Below, in pieces: positions 33,490-41,084 of a stretch of 64,000 nt of DNA (positions are counted from its first letter, which is position 1; each line of letters starts with the position of its first letter). Below the pieces are notes generated by a model. It did no database searches and had not been told where the DNA came from. It worked only from the letters and a program-made list of their open reading frames with translations. The DNA comes from SpSt-539 sp964549445. GTDB taxonomy: Bacteria; Planctomycetota; Phycisphaerae; UBA1845; UTPLA1. The stretch lies in the NCBI GenBank assembly GCA_964549445.1, contig CAZJVS010000023.1, positions 5,781 through 69,780 on the forward strand, read 5' to 3'. The translations under genes were made by a program, and so were the position numbers.

Positions 33490-35851
33490 AACGCCGCTCA
33501 CGCCCGACGGCCGCACACTGAAGCAGGTCTTCGGCTTCGACCTCGACGGCGACTCCTGGCTCGCCCGTGTCCGCACAGTCGCCGCGACTCCGACCTTCGG
33601 ACGCCTCGGGCCCTATCAAATCCTCGGCGTAGTCGGCCGCGGCGGACAGGGCATCGTCTACAAGGTTCGCCAGCCCCGAACCGGCCGCGCGATCGCCCTC
33701 AAACGACTCGGCGCCGGCGCATTTGCCACCCCGGAAATGCTCGCCCGTTTCCGCCGCGAAATCGAAGCAGCCGCGGCTCTCGACCATCCCGGCATCGTCA
33801 CCGTCTATGGCACGGAGGAAATCGACGATCAACTCGTGCTGGCGATGCAATGGATCGACGGCGTGCCATTCGACCGCTGGGCCGCCCCGCCCGGCCGGCC
33901 GCGCCGCGACGTACGCGAAATTCTGGCCGCCTTCTCGGCGCTCTGCGACGCAATCCACCACGCCCACCAGCGCGGCGTCATTCATCGCGACCTCAAGCCG
34001 TCCAACGTCCTCGTCGATCGCGATAACCGACCACACGCCCTCGACTTCGGCCTGGCCAAGTTCAAGTCCGACGACGCCGCCAATCCGACTCTCACCCAAA
34101 CCGGTGCAGTCGTCGGCACCCCGACCTACGCTTCGCCCGAGCAGCTCCGCGGCGACACCTCACGGGTCGACATCCGCAGCGACGTCTATTCGCTCGGTGC
34201 GTTGCTCTACCACTGCCTCACCGGCTCGCCCCCGGTCGAGCCCGGAAGCTCCGCCGCCGAAATGATCCGTCGCATCGAGGCCATCGGTCCGAGATCCCTC
34301 GCTTCGCTCAACGCCGCCCTCGATCGCGACCTCTGCGCCATCGTGCTGAAAGCCCTCCATCCCGACCCAACCCATCGCTACCAGTCCGTCGACGCCCTTC
34401 GGGCCGACGTCGAGCGCTTCCGCAACGGCCGGCCCGTCTCCGCGCGCACGCCGAGCAGCGCCTACCTCGTCCGAAAGTTCATCCGCCGCAACCGTCTGGC
34501 AGTTGCCGTCGCGTCCGTGTTCATCCTGCTGCTCGTCGCGACCGCGATCACCACGACCGTCCTCTACGTCCGCGCTGTCCGCGAACGCGCCCGCGCCGAC
34601 GACGAAAGCCGCCGCGCGACAGGCGCCCTCGCCGACGCCGATCGCGATCGCAAGGTTACCCGTGCAATCAATGACTTCCTTCAGGGCATGATTCTCTCGG
34701 CCGGCCACGAGACCGCGGCGCGCGGAACAGAACTCACCGTCCGAGACATGCTCGACCGCGCCGCCGCAAGACTTGACGCCAACCGCGCGTCTGCGAATCC
34801 CGCCGCAGACGCTTCACTGCGAATGACAATTGCAAGTACCTACCGGGAACTGGGGCTTGACGCCCGCGCCGAACCCCACCTCCTGGCCGCACTCGAACTG
34901 CGGAAGTCCGCGTTTGGTGTGAATTCTGTTTATGTCGCGGAGTCCTTCGATGCCCTCGGCCGACTCTATCGCGTCCTCGGGCGACTTCCAGAGGCGGAGA
35001 AAATGGTGGAATCGGCTTGGGAGATCTACTCGGCGCTGCAGCCGGCAGCCACTTGCTACATGGCGCAGACAGCCAACAGTCTCGGGCTTATTAAGAACCG
35101 ACTCGGGAAGTTCGACGAAGCAGAGCGCGGGTACCTGGAAGCCATGCGCCTCTATGAAAAATGCCTCGGCCCCGACAACCATCAAATGTCACTGGTCAAC
35201 AACAACCTCGCCGCGCTCTATTCCGCTGCCGGTCGCGCGGGCGACGCCGAGGTCCGCTATCGAACCTCGCTGCAGTTCTCGAAGAAACTGCGGGGAAACG
35301 CCCTGCACCTCGACACGCTCGTGGCCATGTCAGGTCTGGCCGACATCCTGGCCCGCCGGGGCGATCCGTCCCACGAGGCCGAATCCCTGTTCGACGAGTC
35401 CTATCGCGGCATGATCGCGCTCTACGGGTCCAATCATCCCCGCGTGGCGCAGTTGCTGATACGCTACGCGAACTTCCGCACTGCCACCGGTCAAATTGGC
35501 GACGCGTGTGACATGCTGCATCGCGCGCATCGAGCCTTCCGGGCGAATGAGCGCTGGCTCGACCTGCTCCCGACGACGCTGCAATTGGTGCCGGTCTTGC
35601 TGCAATCGGGCCGCAAGCCAGAGGCGACCGCCCTGCTCGCCGATGACATTTGTACCGTCACGCCGCACGCCCCGCCCGACGACCTCAACCTGGCAGCCGC
35701 GCATCTGGAACTCGGTGCCATCTTGCTGGAGTGCCGCCGGTTTGCGGATGCCGAAGTTCATCTCCGTTGTGCAGAAGCATCGTTCCAGCAGGCCGGCGAC
35801 GCACGACTCGCCCGCGCCCGCGATCTCATCGCCCAAATGCCAGTCGAGTGA
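33470..35851 (+). CDS. membrane-anchored Ser/Thr protein kinase with TPR domain
   Basis: 793 residues. Kinase domain ~48-318: GRGGQG loop, ATP Lys78, HRDLKPSN (172-179), DFG (192-194), ASPEQLRG and DVYSLGALLYHCLTG. One membrane helix at 343-367, then TPR-type helical repeats (~450-790) with the sequences LRKSAFGVNSVYVAESFDALGRL and AERGYLEAMRLYEKCLG. The kinase faces the cytoplasm, the TPR side lies across the membrane. Start overlaps the sigma gene (ATGAGCC), so coexpressed. The TPR half is similar in kind to the gene cut by the window start. Confidence 0.93.
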   Translation: MSHPPVETPLTPDGRTLKQVFGFDLDGDSWLARVRTVAATPTFGRLGPYQILGVVGRGGQGIVYKVRQPRTGRAIALKRLGAGAFATPEMLARFRREIEAAAALDHPGIVTVYGTEEIDDQLVLAMQWIDGVPFDRWAAPPGRPRRDVREILAAFSALCDAIHHAHQRGVIHRDLKPSNVLVDRDNRPHALDFGLAKFKSDDAANPTLTQTGAVVGTPTYASPEQLRGDTSRVDIRSDVYSLGALLYHCLTGSPPVEPGSSAAEMIRRIEAIGPRSLASLNAALDRDLCAIVLKALHPDPTHRYQSVDALRADVERFRNGRPVSARTPSSAYLVRKFIRRNRLAVAVASVFILLLVATAITTTVLYVRAVRERARADDESRRATGALADADRDRKVTRAINDFLQGMILSAGHETAARGTELTVRDMLDRAAARLDANRASANPAADASLRMTIASTYRELGLDARAEPHLLAALELRKSAFGVNSVYVAESFDALGRLYRVLGRLPEAEKMVESAWEIYSALQPAATCYMAQTANSLGLIKNRLGKFDEAERGYLEAMRLYEKCLGPDNHQMSLVNNNLAALYSAAGRAGDAEVRYRTSLQFSKKLRGNALHLDTLVAMSGLADILARRGDPSHEAESLFDESYRGMIALYGSNHPRVAQLLIRYANFRTATGQIGDACDMLHRAHRAFRANERWLDLLPTTLQLVPVLLQSGRKPEATALLADDICTVTPHAPPDDLNLAAAHLELGAILLECRRFADAEVHLRCAEASFQQAGDARLARARDLIAQMPVE

Positions 35852-35868
35852 TCCGCCCCCGCGCGCAC

Positions 35869-36702
35869 CTATGACTTGTCCTGCCGCCGCGACGCGGCCT
35901 GCCGAACCAGCGCGTTGCCATCTCCCGCGAATCGCTGAAAAACCTCCGCTCCCCCCAACTCCGGATTCGCTCGGATGATCTCCGCCACATACAGCCGCAC
36001 CCACCACTGCCGATGCTTCGCCATCCCCGCCAGCTCCCGCACCGCCGCCGAATCGACCGCGCGCGGCTCGACAAACCCATACCGCCGCCGCCACATCAGG
36101 TCCGATACGACATGCTCGCCCCACAAAATCGGCCGGATCTCCTCCGGCCGCCGCAACCCGTACGCCCGCACCATCGTCAACAGCGCCGCCCCCGCATCCG
36201 ATTCGTACATGTGCCGCACCAGCGACGCCTGCGGCTCGCGTTTCGCGCGCACATCGTCCTCGATGACCGCCCGATACACCGAAAAATCCGGCGGCCGCGT
36301 CGCCGACTGATCCTCGTATCCTTGCAGCATCTCGCGCGACACCGCCTGCACCGCCGCGTTCGGATCATCCAATAGCCGCGCCAGAGTCCGCACGACCGGC
36401 TCCTTCGGTCGATCGATCCGCGCCAATACCCGACCCGCGACGCCGCGCGTCTCCGGCGACGTTGCCCCTGCCGCGGCAAACCACACCACCTGCTCGACGA
36501 GTCGATCCCGGTCCCCCATCGCGACAAGCCGCTCGGCAAGACTGTCGACATCCGAACGATCGCTTGCCTTTGCCATCGACGTCAGCACCGACTGGTAGCT
36601 TTCGTCCGGTGCGATCGCCGCGGCACGATCCGCGCCCAGCGCACGGCCGGCTTGGATCAATGTCGCGATAACGCACACTGCAACGTTCAATCTCAAACTC
36701 AT
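35869..36702 (-). CDS. secreted helical-repeat (HEAT-like) protein
   Basis: 277 residues: signal peptide to ~GRALGA (residue 24), then Ala/Leu/Arg-rich helices. PVVRTLARLLDDPNAAVQAVSREML and VRELAGMAKHRQWWVRLYVAEII read like HEAT-type repeats, so it may be a periplasmic scaffold. Overlaps the preceding gene by four bases (ATGA), forming a two-gene unit downstream of the esterase-like gene. Function unknown. Confidence 0.6.
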   Translation of the reverse strand: MSLRLNVAVCVIATLIQAGRALGADRAAAIAPDESYQSVLTSMAKASDRSDVDSLAERLVAMGDRDRLVEQVVWFAAAGATSPETRGVAGRVLARIDRPKEPVVRTLARLLDDPNAAVQAVSREMLQGYEDQSATRPPDFSVYRAVIEDDVRAKREPQASLVRHMYESDAGAALLTMVRAYGLRRPEEIRPILWGEHVVSDLMWRRRYGFVEPRAVDSAAVRELAGMAKHRQWWVRLYVAEIIRANPELGGAEVFQRFAGDGNALVRQAASRRQDKS

Positions 36703-38105
36703 GGCGTCACCCGCATCGAAAAATTCGTCTCAATAAACGTCCGCACGATCGGCTCGTCATCCACGGCAAAATGCGTCACGCCCGTTCCAAGTATCGTCTC
36801 GACATTCCGGCCGGTCGGCGGCGGATCCGACCCAGGCACCGGTCCGCCATCCAGCCCAAAATCGGCGATCGACCCAACCTGGTATTGATTCGCGTGGTAC
36901 ACCGTGCTTGGCGGCCGCCGCACCTCCTGCGAGATGTCAAAATCCGACGCATTCCCGACGCCATCCACATACGACGTCGCAACGATTTCGAATATGCCGA
37001 TCCCCGCCCGGTCATTGTCCAGCCGCTCCGCCAGATCGTGCGTCGATCCGCCGCCGTGGCTGTAACCAAGAATCGCAACCTGTCCGACCCCGCGATCGCG
37101 CACCGCTGTCACCACTTCATTCAAAGTCGCACCCGAACCGTTCGCCGTCACGTTGTCCTCGTCGTAGAGATGCACGTCATACCCCTGACCGTACATCTCG
37201 ATACCCACCACAAAAGTCCCGTGGTTCGCATCGACCGGTACCGACGGCACCTGGCCCTCGCCTCCCAGGGCCATCACGATGCTCCGAAACGAATGCAACT
37301 TCAGCATATCCAGCGAATACGCCCCGCTCGCCGGCTCCAAATGTAACTCCGCCAGTCCCTGTCCCGGCGCAGCCCACTCCACCCACACCGTCATCGACGC
37401 GCCGCCCATCGCCATCGGCCCTGTCCGATCCCCGACAAACGCGATTTCGCTCCCCGCCTGCTTGTCTCGCGTCGCCCAAATCCGCAGTGCCGAATCGTTC
37501 CGCCTCAGCGCCAGCGCCACCCCCGGCCGCGTTGTCTCGATCACAACCTCGATCAAATCATCCTCGCCGGCCGGATCGACATCCCCCGGCGCGTTGATTC
37601 GAATTCCCGGTCCGAGCGTCGCGCTCGCCTCATCCGCCTCGCTCACCGCCGTCCGCGTAAACGGGAAGTACCCTGCCCCAATCTGCGGCCGATACGCCGT
37701 CAGATTCCCAAACGCGCACGCCCCGACATCGCACGCACTCGCGGCCCCCAGCCATGCCCCGCCGCATTGCGCCTCGTTCGTTAGAGTGCACGAGGCGACG
37801 CCCGAGCAACAAGCTCCCACCGGCCCGCCAATCATGCACTCGACAAATCCTTGGATATCCCGCCCATCCAAAACGCCATTCAGATCAACATCCCCGCCGC
37901 ACGCCGAGCAACCGGCCACACCCTCCGCCAATCGCGCCACAAACGGTCCGACATCCGCCCCATTCCGCTCAAGATCGCAATTCACATCGCAAGCATCGCA
38001 ACTCCCTGCCGCATCACGAGCAACCTGCCCCGCCGCAACCGCCGGCCAGGCACAACTACACAGAACCGCTACAACGGTGCCCAATCGCCCGCCAAATTCT
38101 GTCAC
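36699..38105 (-). CDS. secreted dockerin-like protein with C-terminal esterase-type motif
   Basis: 468 residues from GTG 38105 (ATG 38111 sits directly on GGGAGG so is less likely). Signal peptide to ~AAG, two cysteine-rich dockerin-like loops (CDVNCDLERNGADVGPF, CGGDVDLNGVLDGRDIQGF), a Cys-rich spacer CCSGVASCTLT..., then a beta-rich part and a late GYSHGGGSTHDLAERLDNDR, a G-x-S-x-G elbow as in alpha/beta hydrolases. Catalytic Asp/His partners could be in VTHFAVDDEPI but are not certain. Same module layout as the gene at 29681. Transcribed away from lexA. Confidence 0.7.
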   Translation of the reverse strand: MTEFGGRLGTVVAVLCSCAWPAVAAGQVARDAAGSCDACDVNCDLERNGADVGPFVARLAEGVAGCSACGGDVDLNGVLDGRDIQGFVECMIGGPVGACCSGVASCTLTNEAQCGGAWLGAASACDVGACAFGNLTAYRPQIGAGYFPFTRTAVSEADEASATLGPGIRINAPGDVDPAGEDDLIEVVIETTRPGVALALRRNDSALRIWATRDKQAGSEIAFVGDRTGPMAMGGASMTVWVEWAAPGQGLAELHLEPASGAYSLDMLKLHSFRSIVMALGGEGQVPSVPVDANHGTFVVGIEMYGQGYDVHLYDEDNVTANGSGATLNEVVTAVRDRGVGQVAILGYSHGGGSTHDLAERLDNDRAGIGIFEIVATSYVDGVGNASDFDISQEVRRPPSTVYHANQYQVGSIADFGLDGGPVPGSDPPPTGRNVETILGTGVTHFAVDDEPIVRTFIETNFSMRVTP

Positions 38106-38222
38106 GCGCATCCTCCCGCCATCCACGCCATCATACCACCGGCCCCCCCCCCGCAAGCCGTGACCTGACAGCGATCCGGCAAAATCAACCGGCCGACTTC
38201 CCCGAGCACCCTCATTTCCCGC

Positions 38223-38251
38223 TTGCCACGCCCCCGATGTTCGGTTATACT
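38223..38251 (+). promoter_or_regulatory. lexA promoter
   Basis: TTGCCA (38223-38228), 17-bp spacer, TATACT (38246-38251). Both boxes are close to sigma-70 consensus with ideal spacing. The predicted transcription start is near 38258, about 330 bp upstream of the lexA start codon. Confidence 0.75.
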
Positions 38252-38259
38252 TTGGTACT

Positions 38260-38274
38260 GAACAAAACGCGAAC
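38260..38274 (+). promoter_or_regulatory. putative LexA operator (GAAC-N7-GAAC)
   Basis: GAAC at 38260-38263 and again at 38271-38274 with exactly seven bases between. This direct repeat is the reverse-strand reading of the Alphaproteobacterial SOS box GTTC-N7-GTTC. It covers about +3 to +17 of the predicted transcript, an effective place to block initiation, and lies upstream of lexA. Autoregulation by LexA is inferred. Confidence 0.6.
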
Positions 38275-38587
38275 CGCCAGGTCGGCCCCACGGATGGGCC
38301 GGCGGTCGCGCCTCGCACGGATGCTCGAGGGCGGCACATGGATCGTGCCAATTTGATCGGCTTCGCATCGATCGGCCGACCCGCGGCCGAAGTGCCGGTT
38401 TGTATCTTCGGTCCCGGCGGAGACTTTCGCTCCGCCTGGCCCTCGGAAGCAGCCGCCTTCGCGCCGGTTTTCGTGTCGGCACCCGCGCCGCTTTCCGCCG
38501 ATTGCGACCTGCCGCCGATCATCCTTGGCCCACAGGGCCTCAACGGTTCGCCGTGGCCCGCCGCCCCGCAATCTCAGGAGTCCTCTC
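38275..38587 (+). other. long lexA leader
   Basis: 313 bp between operator and lexA ATG. It holds an open frame starting at ATG 38338 with GAGGG upstream that runs past the lexA start in another frame to 38844; codon use is GC-rich like the genome, but no homologous domain is recognised. No hairpin with T run is clear. Confidence 0.5.
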
Positions 38588-39220
38588 ATGTCCAAACGTC
38601 GCCGACCCTCAACCACCCGAACGCCGCGGACACCGCGCCAAGCCGAAATTCTCACCTACGTCCGCGACTACCAGGCCAGATTTGGCTATTCCCCGACCTT
38701 GCAGGAGATCGGAGACTATCTCGGCATCAGCAAGGTCACCGTCTTCGAACATCTCACCGCCCTCGAAAAGCGCGGCCTCATCCAGCGCGGAAAGCACAAG
38801 GCCCGCTCCCTCGAAGTCGGAGACCATGTGCGGTTGCCGGCTGACCGCTCCACCGTCCTCCCGCTCGTCGGCCGAGTCGCCGCCGGCTCGCCCATCGAGG
38901 CCATCGAAAACCCCGAATCGATCGACCTGGAGTCCATGTTCGCCTCCCGCCAGAAAACCTTCGTCCTGGAGGTCAAAGGCGACAGCATGATCGAAGACTC
39001 CATTTGCGACGGCGACTATGTCGTCTGCGAAAAGCGCGAAACCGCCGACAACGGCCAGACCGTCGTCGCCCTGCTCGACTCGGGTGAGGCCACCCTCAAG
39101 CGCTTCTACCGCGAGCGTGGCCGCTATCGACTCCAGCCCGCTAACCCCAAGTACAACCCCATCTATACCGACAAAGTCGCTATCCAGGGCATCGTGGTCG
39201 GCATCATCCGCCGCCTGTAG
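38588..39220 (+). CDS. lexA: LexA repressor
   Basis: 210 residues. Winged HTH LQEIGDYLGISKVTVFEHLTAL at ~39-60, self-cleavage site Ala99-Gly100 in GRVAAGSP, catalytic Ser133 (GDSMIED) and Lys171 (EATLKRFY). Represses SOS genes until RecA-triggered autocleavage. ATG 38588 has AGGAG at 38576-38580, seven bases away; a longer frame exists but adds no domain. The Arg/Pro-rich first 17 residues are an unusual extension. The operator upstream indicates autoregulation. Confidence 0.95.
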   Translation: MSKRRRPSTTRTPRTPRQAEILTYVRDYQARFGYSPTLQEIGDYLGISKVTVFEHLTALEKRGLIQRGKHKARSLEVGDHVRLPADRSTVLPLVGRVAAGSPIEAIENPESIDLESMFASRQKTFVLEVKGDSMIEDSICDGDYVVCEKRETADNGQTVVALLDSGEATLKRFYRERGRYRLQPANPKYNPIYTDKVAIQGIVVGIIRRL

Positions 39221-39236
39221 TGCGGCGTCTCGATTC

Positions 39237-39857
39237 CTACGGCAGCGGTCCCGATTTCTCGGATCGATCAGTTCGCGCCGACCGAATGTGACTTGAATAG
39301 TACGCCCGGAGGTGTGCGGTCAATTCCGCTTCCGACTTCGGATCGAGGTCAAACCGCTCGTGAAGTTCGGCAATCGCTTGCGCATCCGTCCATCCGCAGT
39401 GCTTCATCCGGTACGCCGCCGTCGCCGCGTTCGATCGCTGCTTCCCCGCTGAGCAATGCACGTAGACCGCTCCGTTCTTCATCTCCTCGGCGATCCGATC
39501 GGCCGCCGCGTCAAGCACTTCGAAATCGCCCCGGCCATCCCCCGGCATCGGATACTCGCTGAGCCGCAACCCAAGTCCGGTCGCCGCCCGCGCTTCTTCC
39601 GCAGATCGACCGCCCGCCCCGCCTTCGTGCATCAGGCTCACAACCGATCGCACGCCGACGCTGTTCGCCAGCCAACGCAATTCGGCCTCGTCCGGATATC
39701 CCCCGCGATACAGCCGCCCCGCCTCGACATCCGCAAATCGCCGCGGAGCTCGATCCAGCGTCCCCGGAAGCAGCACAACGCACGCCATCCCCCCCGCCGA
39801 CGCCAGAGCAAATGCGCAAGCCCACCAGGCAACCCGATCGTGTCGCTCTCGATTCAT
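39237..39857 (-). CDS. dual-specificity/tyrosine phosphatase-like protein, membrane-anchored
   Basis: 206 residues. One N-terminal hydrophobic segment WWACAFALASAGGMACVVLL, probably an uncleaved anchor or signal, then a cysteine phosphatase domain: LYRGGYPDEAELRWL at ~50, GVRSVVSLM, and the P-loop VHCSAGKQRS (Cys-x5-Arg) near 135. The domain would sit outside the cytoplasm. Substrate unknown; a link to the Ser/Thr kinases nearby is possible but not shown. Converges on lexA with 16 bp between. Confidence 0.8.
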   Translation of the reverse strand: MNRERHDRVAWWACAFALASAGGMACVVLLPGTLDRAPRRFADVEAGRLYRGGYPDEAELRWLANSVGVRSVVSLMHEGGAGGRSAEEARAATGLGLRLSEYPMPGDGRGDFEVLDAAADRIAEEMKNGAVYVHCSAGKQRSNAATAAYRMKHCGWTDAQAIAELHERFDLDPKSEAELTAHLRAYYSSHIRSARTDRSEKSGPLP

Positions 39858-39875
39858 GAGGATGGCTGCCGCAAT

Positions 39876-40946
39876 CTAGCGCCGCGCGCCCGCCGTTTCC
39901 GCCATCGCCGGACGCGCCCCGGATCCAAGATCGTGACCGTTGATCAAATCGACGATCTGCCGCATTCGGCCATGACTTCGCCGGTTGAATCGCATGGCGA
40001 TTCGAGGCAAGTGCGGCACATCATCCGCTTCCTCGCTGAACGCCGAGACCGCCTCGATCTTCCCGCCCTCGAGAATCTCGTGAAACTCATCGTTCATGCG
40101 TTGAATCACCGCCGCTGGCAGCGGTTCCAGCATCCGCAGCACAAGCTGATCCCGAACGTACCGCTGCGAGTGATACCGCCGATAAAACCGCACGACCTCT
40201 TGAACCGCTGTCTCAACGTCGTCCGTCAACCGGAACAAGTTCATGTCTTCCGGGCTGATCATGTTCGTCCGTAGCAGTTCCGCCTGGACATACGTCCGCC
40301 AGTGCTGCCAGTACGTCCCGCCCGGCGCATCGACCATGACGATCGGGATCAAATCGGCCTTGCCCGTCTGCACCAGCGTCATCGCCTCGAATCCCTCGTC
40401 CTGCGTCCCAAATCCGCCCGGGAACAGCGCCACCGCTGATGCCTCCTTGAGGAACATCAGCTTCCGCGTGAAGAAATACTTGAAGTTCACCAACTTCGGA
40501 TCGTCCGCGATGATCGTGTTCGTCTTCTGCTCGAACGGCAGCCGGATCGCCACGCCGAAGCTCGCCTCGCGCCCCGCCCCGCCATGCCCCGCCTTCATGA
40601 TCCCGTCGCCCGCCCCGGTGATCACCATCCAGTTTTCCTGCCGAATCCGCTCGGCAAACTTCACCGCCTGCACATATTCCGGATGGTGCTCGGCCGTTCG
40701 ACTCGATCCGAAAATGCTCACCTTTCGCGTGTTGCGAAACGGCCCGAAGATCTTGAACGCGTACCGCAATTCGCCCAGCGCCTGGTTCAGCAGCTTGAGC
40801 TCGCCCCGATTCGCACCGTCCCGCGCCAACCGGCACACGGTCGTAATCATCGACCCCATCAGGTCCGCATTGGCGCCCGGCGCAAATCGCTCGACAAACT
40901 CGATAATCGCGGCGTCACGTTCGGCGCGACGTACATCCTCATCCAT
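39876..40946 (-). CDS. LOG family protein (putative nucleoside 5'-monophosphate phosphoribohydrolase-like)
   Basis: 356 residues from ATG 40946 (a longer frame lacks family sequence). LOG-type Rossmann core: VSIFGSSRT, VITGAGDGIMKAGHGGAG, FPGGFGTQDEGFEAMTLVQTGK, the PGGxGTxxE nucleotide-binding motif. Extra N-terminal ~95 residues precede the core, and a ~130-residue C-terminal extension follows, as in the larger 'TIGR00730-like' LOG proteins. Exact activity not established. Preceded by a 9-bp hairpin at 40992-41014. Confidence 0.8.
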   Translation of the reverse strand: MDEDVRRAERDAAIIEFVERFAPGANADLMGSMITTVCRLARDGANRGELKLLNQALGELRYAFKIFGPFRNTRKVSIFGSSRTAEHHPEYVQAVKFAERIRQENWMVITGAGDGIMKAGHGGAGREASFGVAIRLPFEQKTNTIIADDPKLVNFKYFFTRKLMFLKEASAVALFPGGFGTQDEGFEAMTLVQTGKADLIPIVMVDAPGGTYWQHWRTYVQAELLRTNMISPEDMNLFRLTDDVETAVQEVVRFYRRYHSQRYVRDQLVLRMLEPLPAAVIQRMNDEFHEILEGGKIEAVSAFSEEADDVPHLPRIAMRFNRRSHGRMRQIVDLINGHDLGSGARPAMAETAGARR

Positions 40947-40991
40947 GTTGCAAATCCAATCCGGTCGGAAAGAACAGTCCTGACAATGTGC

Positions 40992-41014
40992 GGGCCGGAC
41001 GACCGGTCCGGCCC
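40992..41014. terminator. hairpin between M16 and LOG genes
   Basis: gggccggac / gtccggccc, 9 bp stem, 5-nt loop, in the 138-bp gap between the M16 stop (41085) and the LOG start (40946). No T run follows on either strand, so it may slow transcription or stabilise RNA ends rather than terminate. Confidence 0.4.
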
Positions 41015-41084
41015 TGCCCACAACCTGCCATTATAAGCGATCGGGCCCCGGCGGCGTTAAGCGACCCCGGTGCGACTCGAATGG

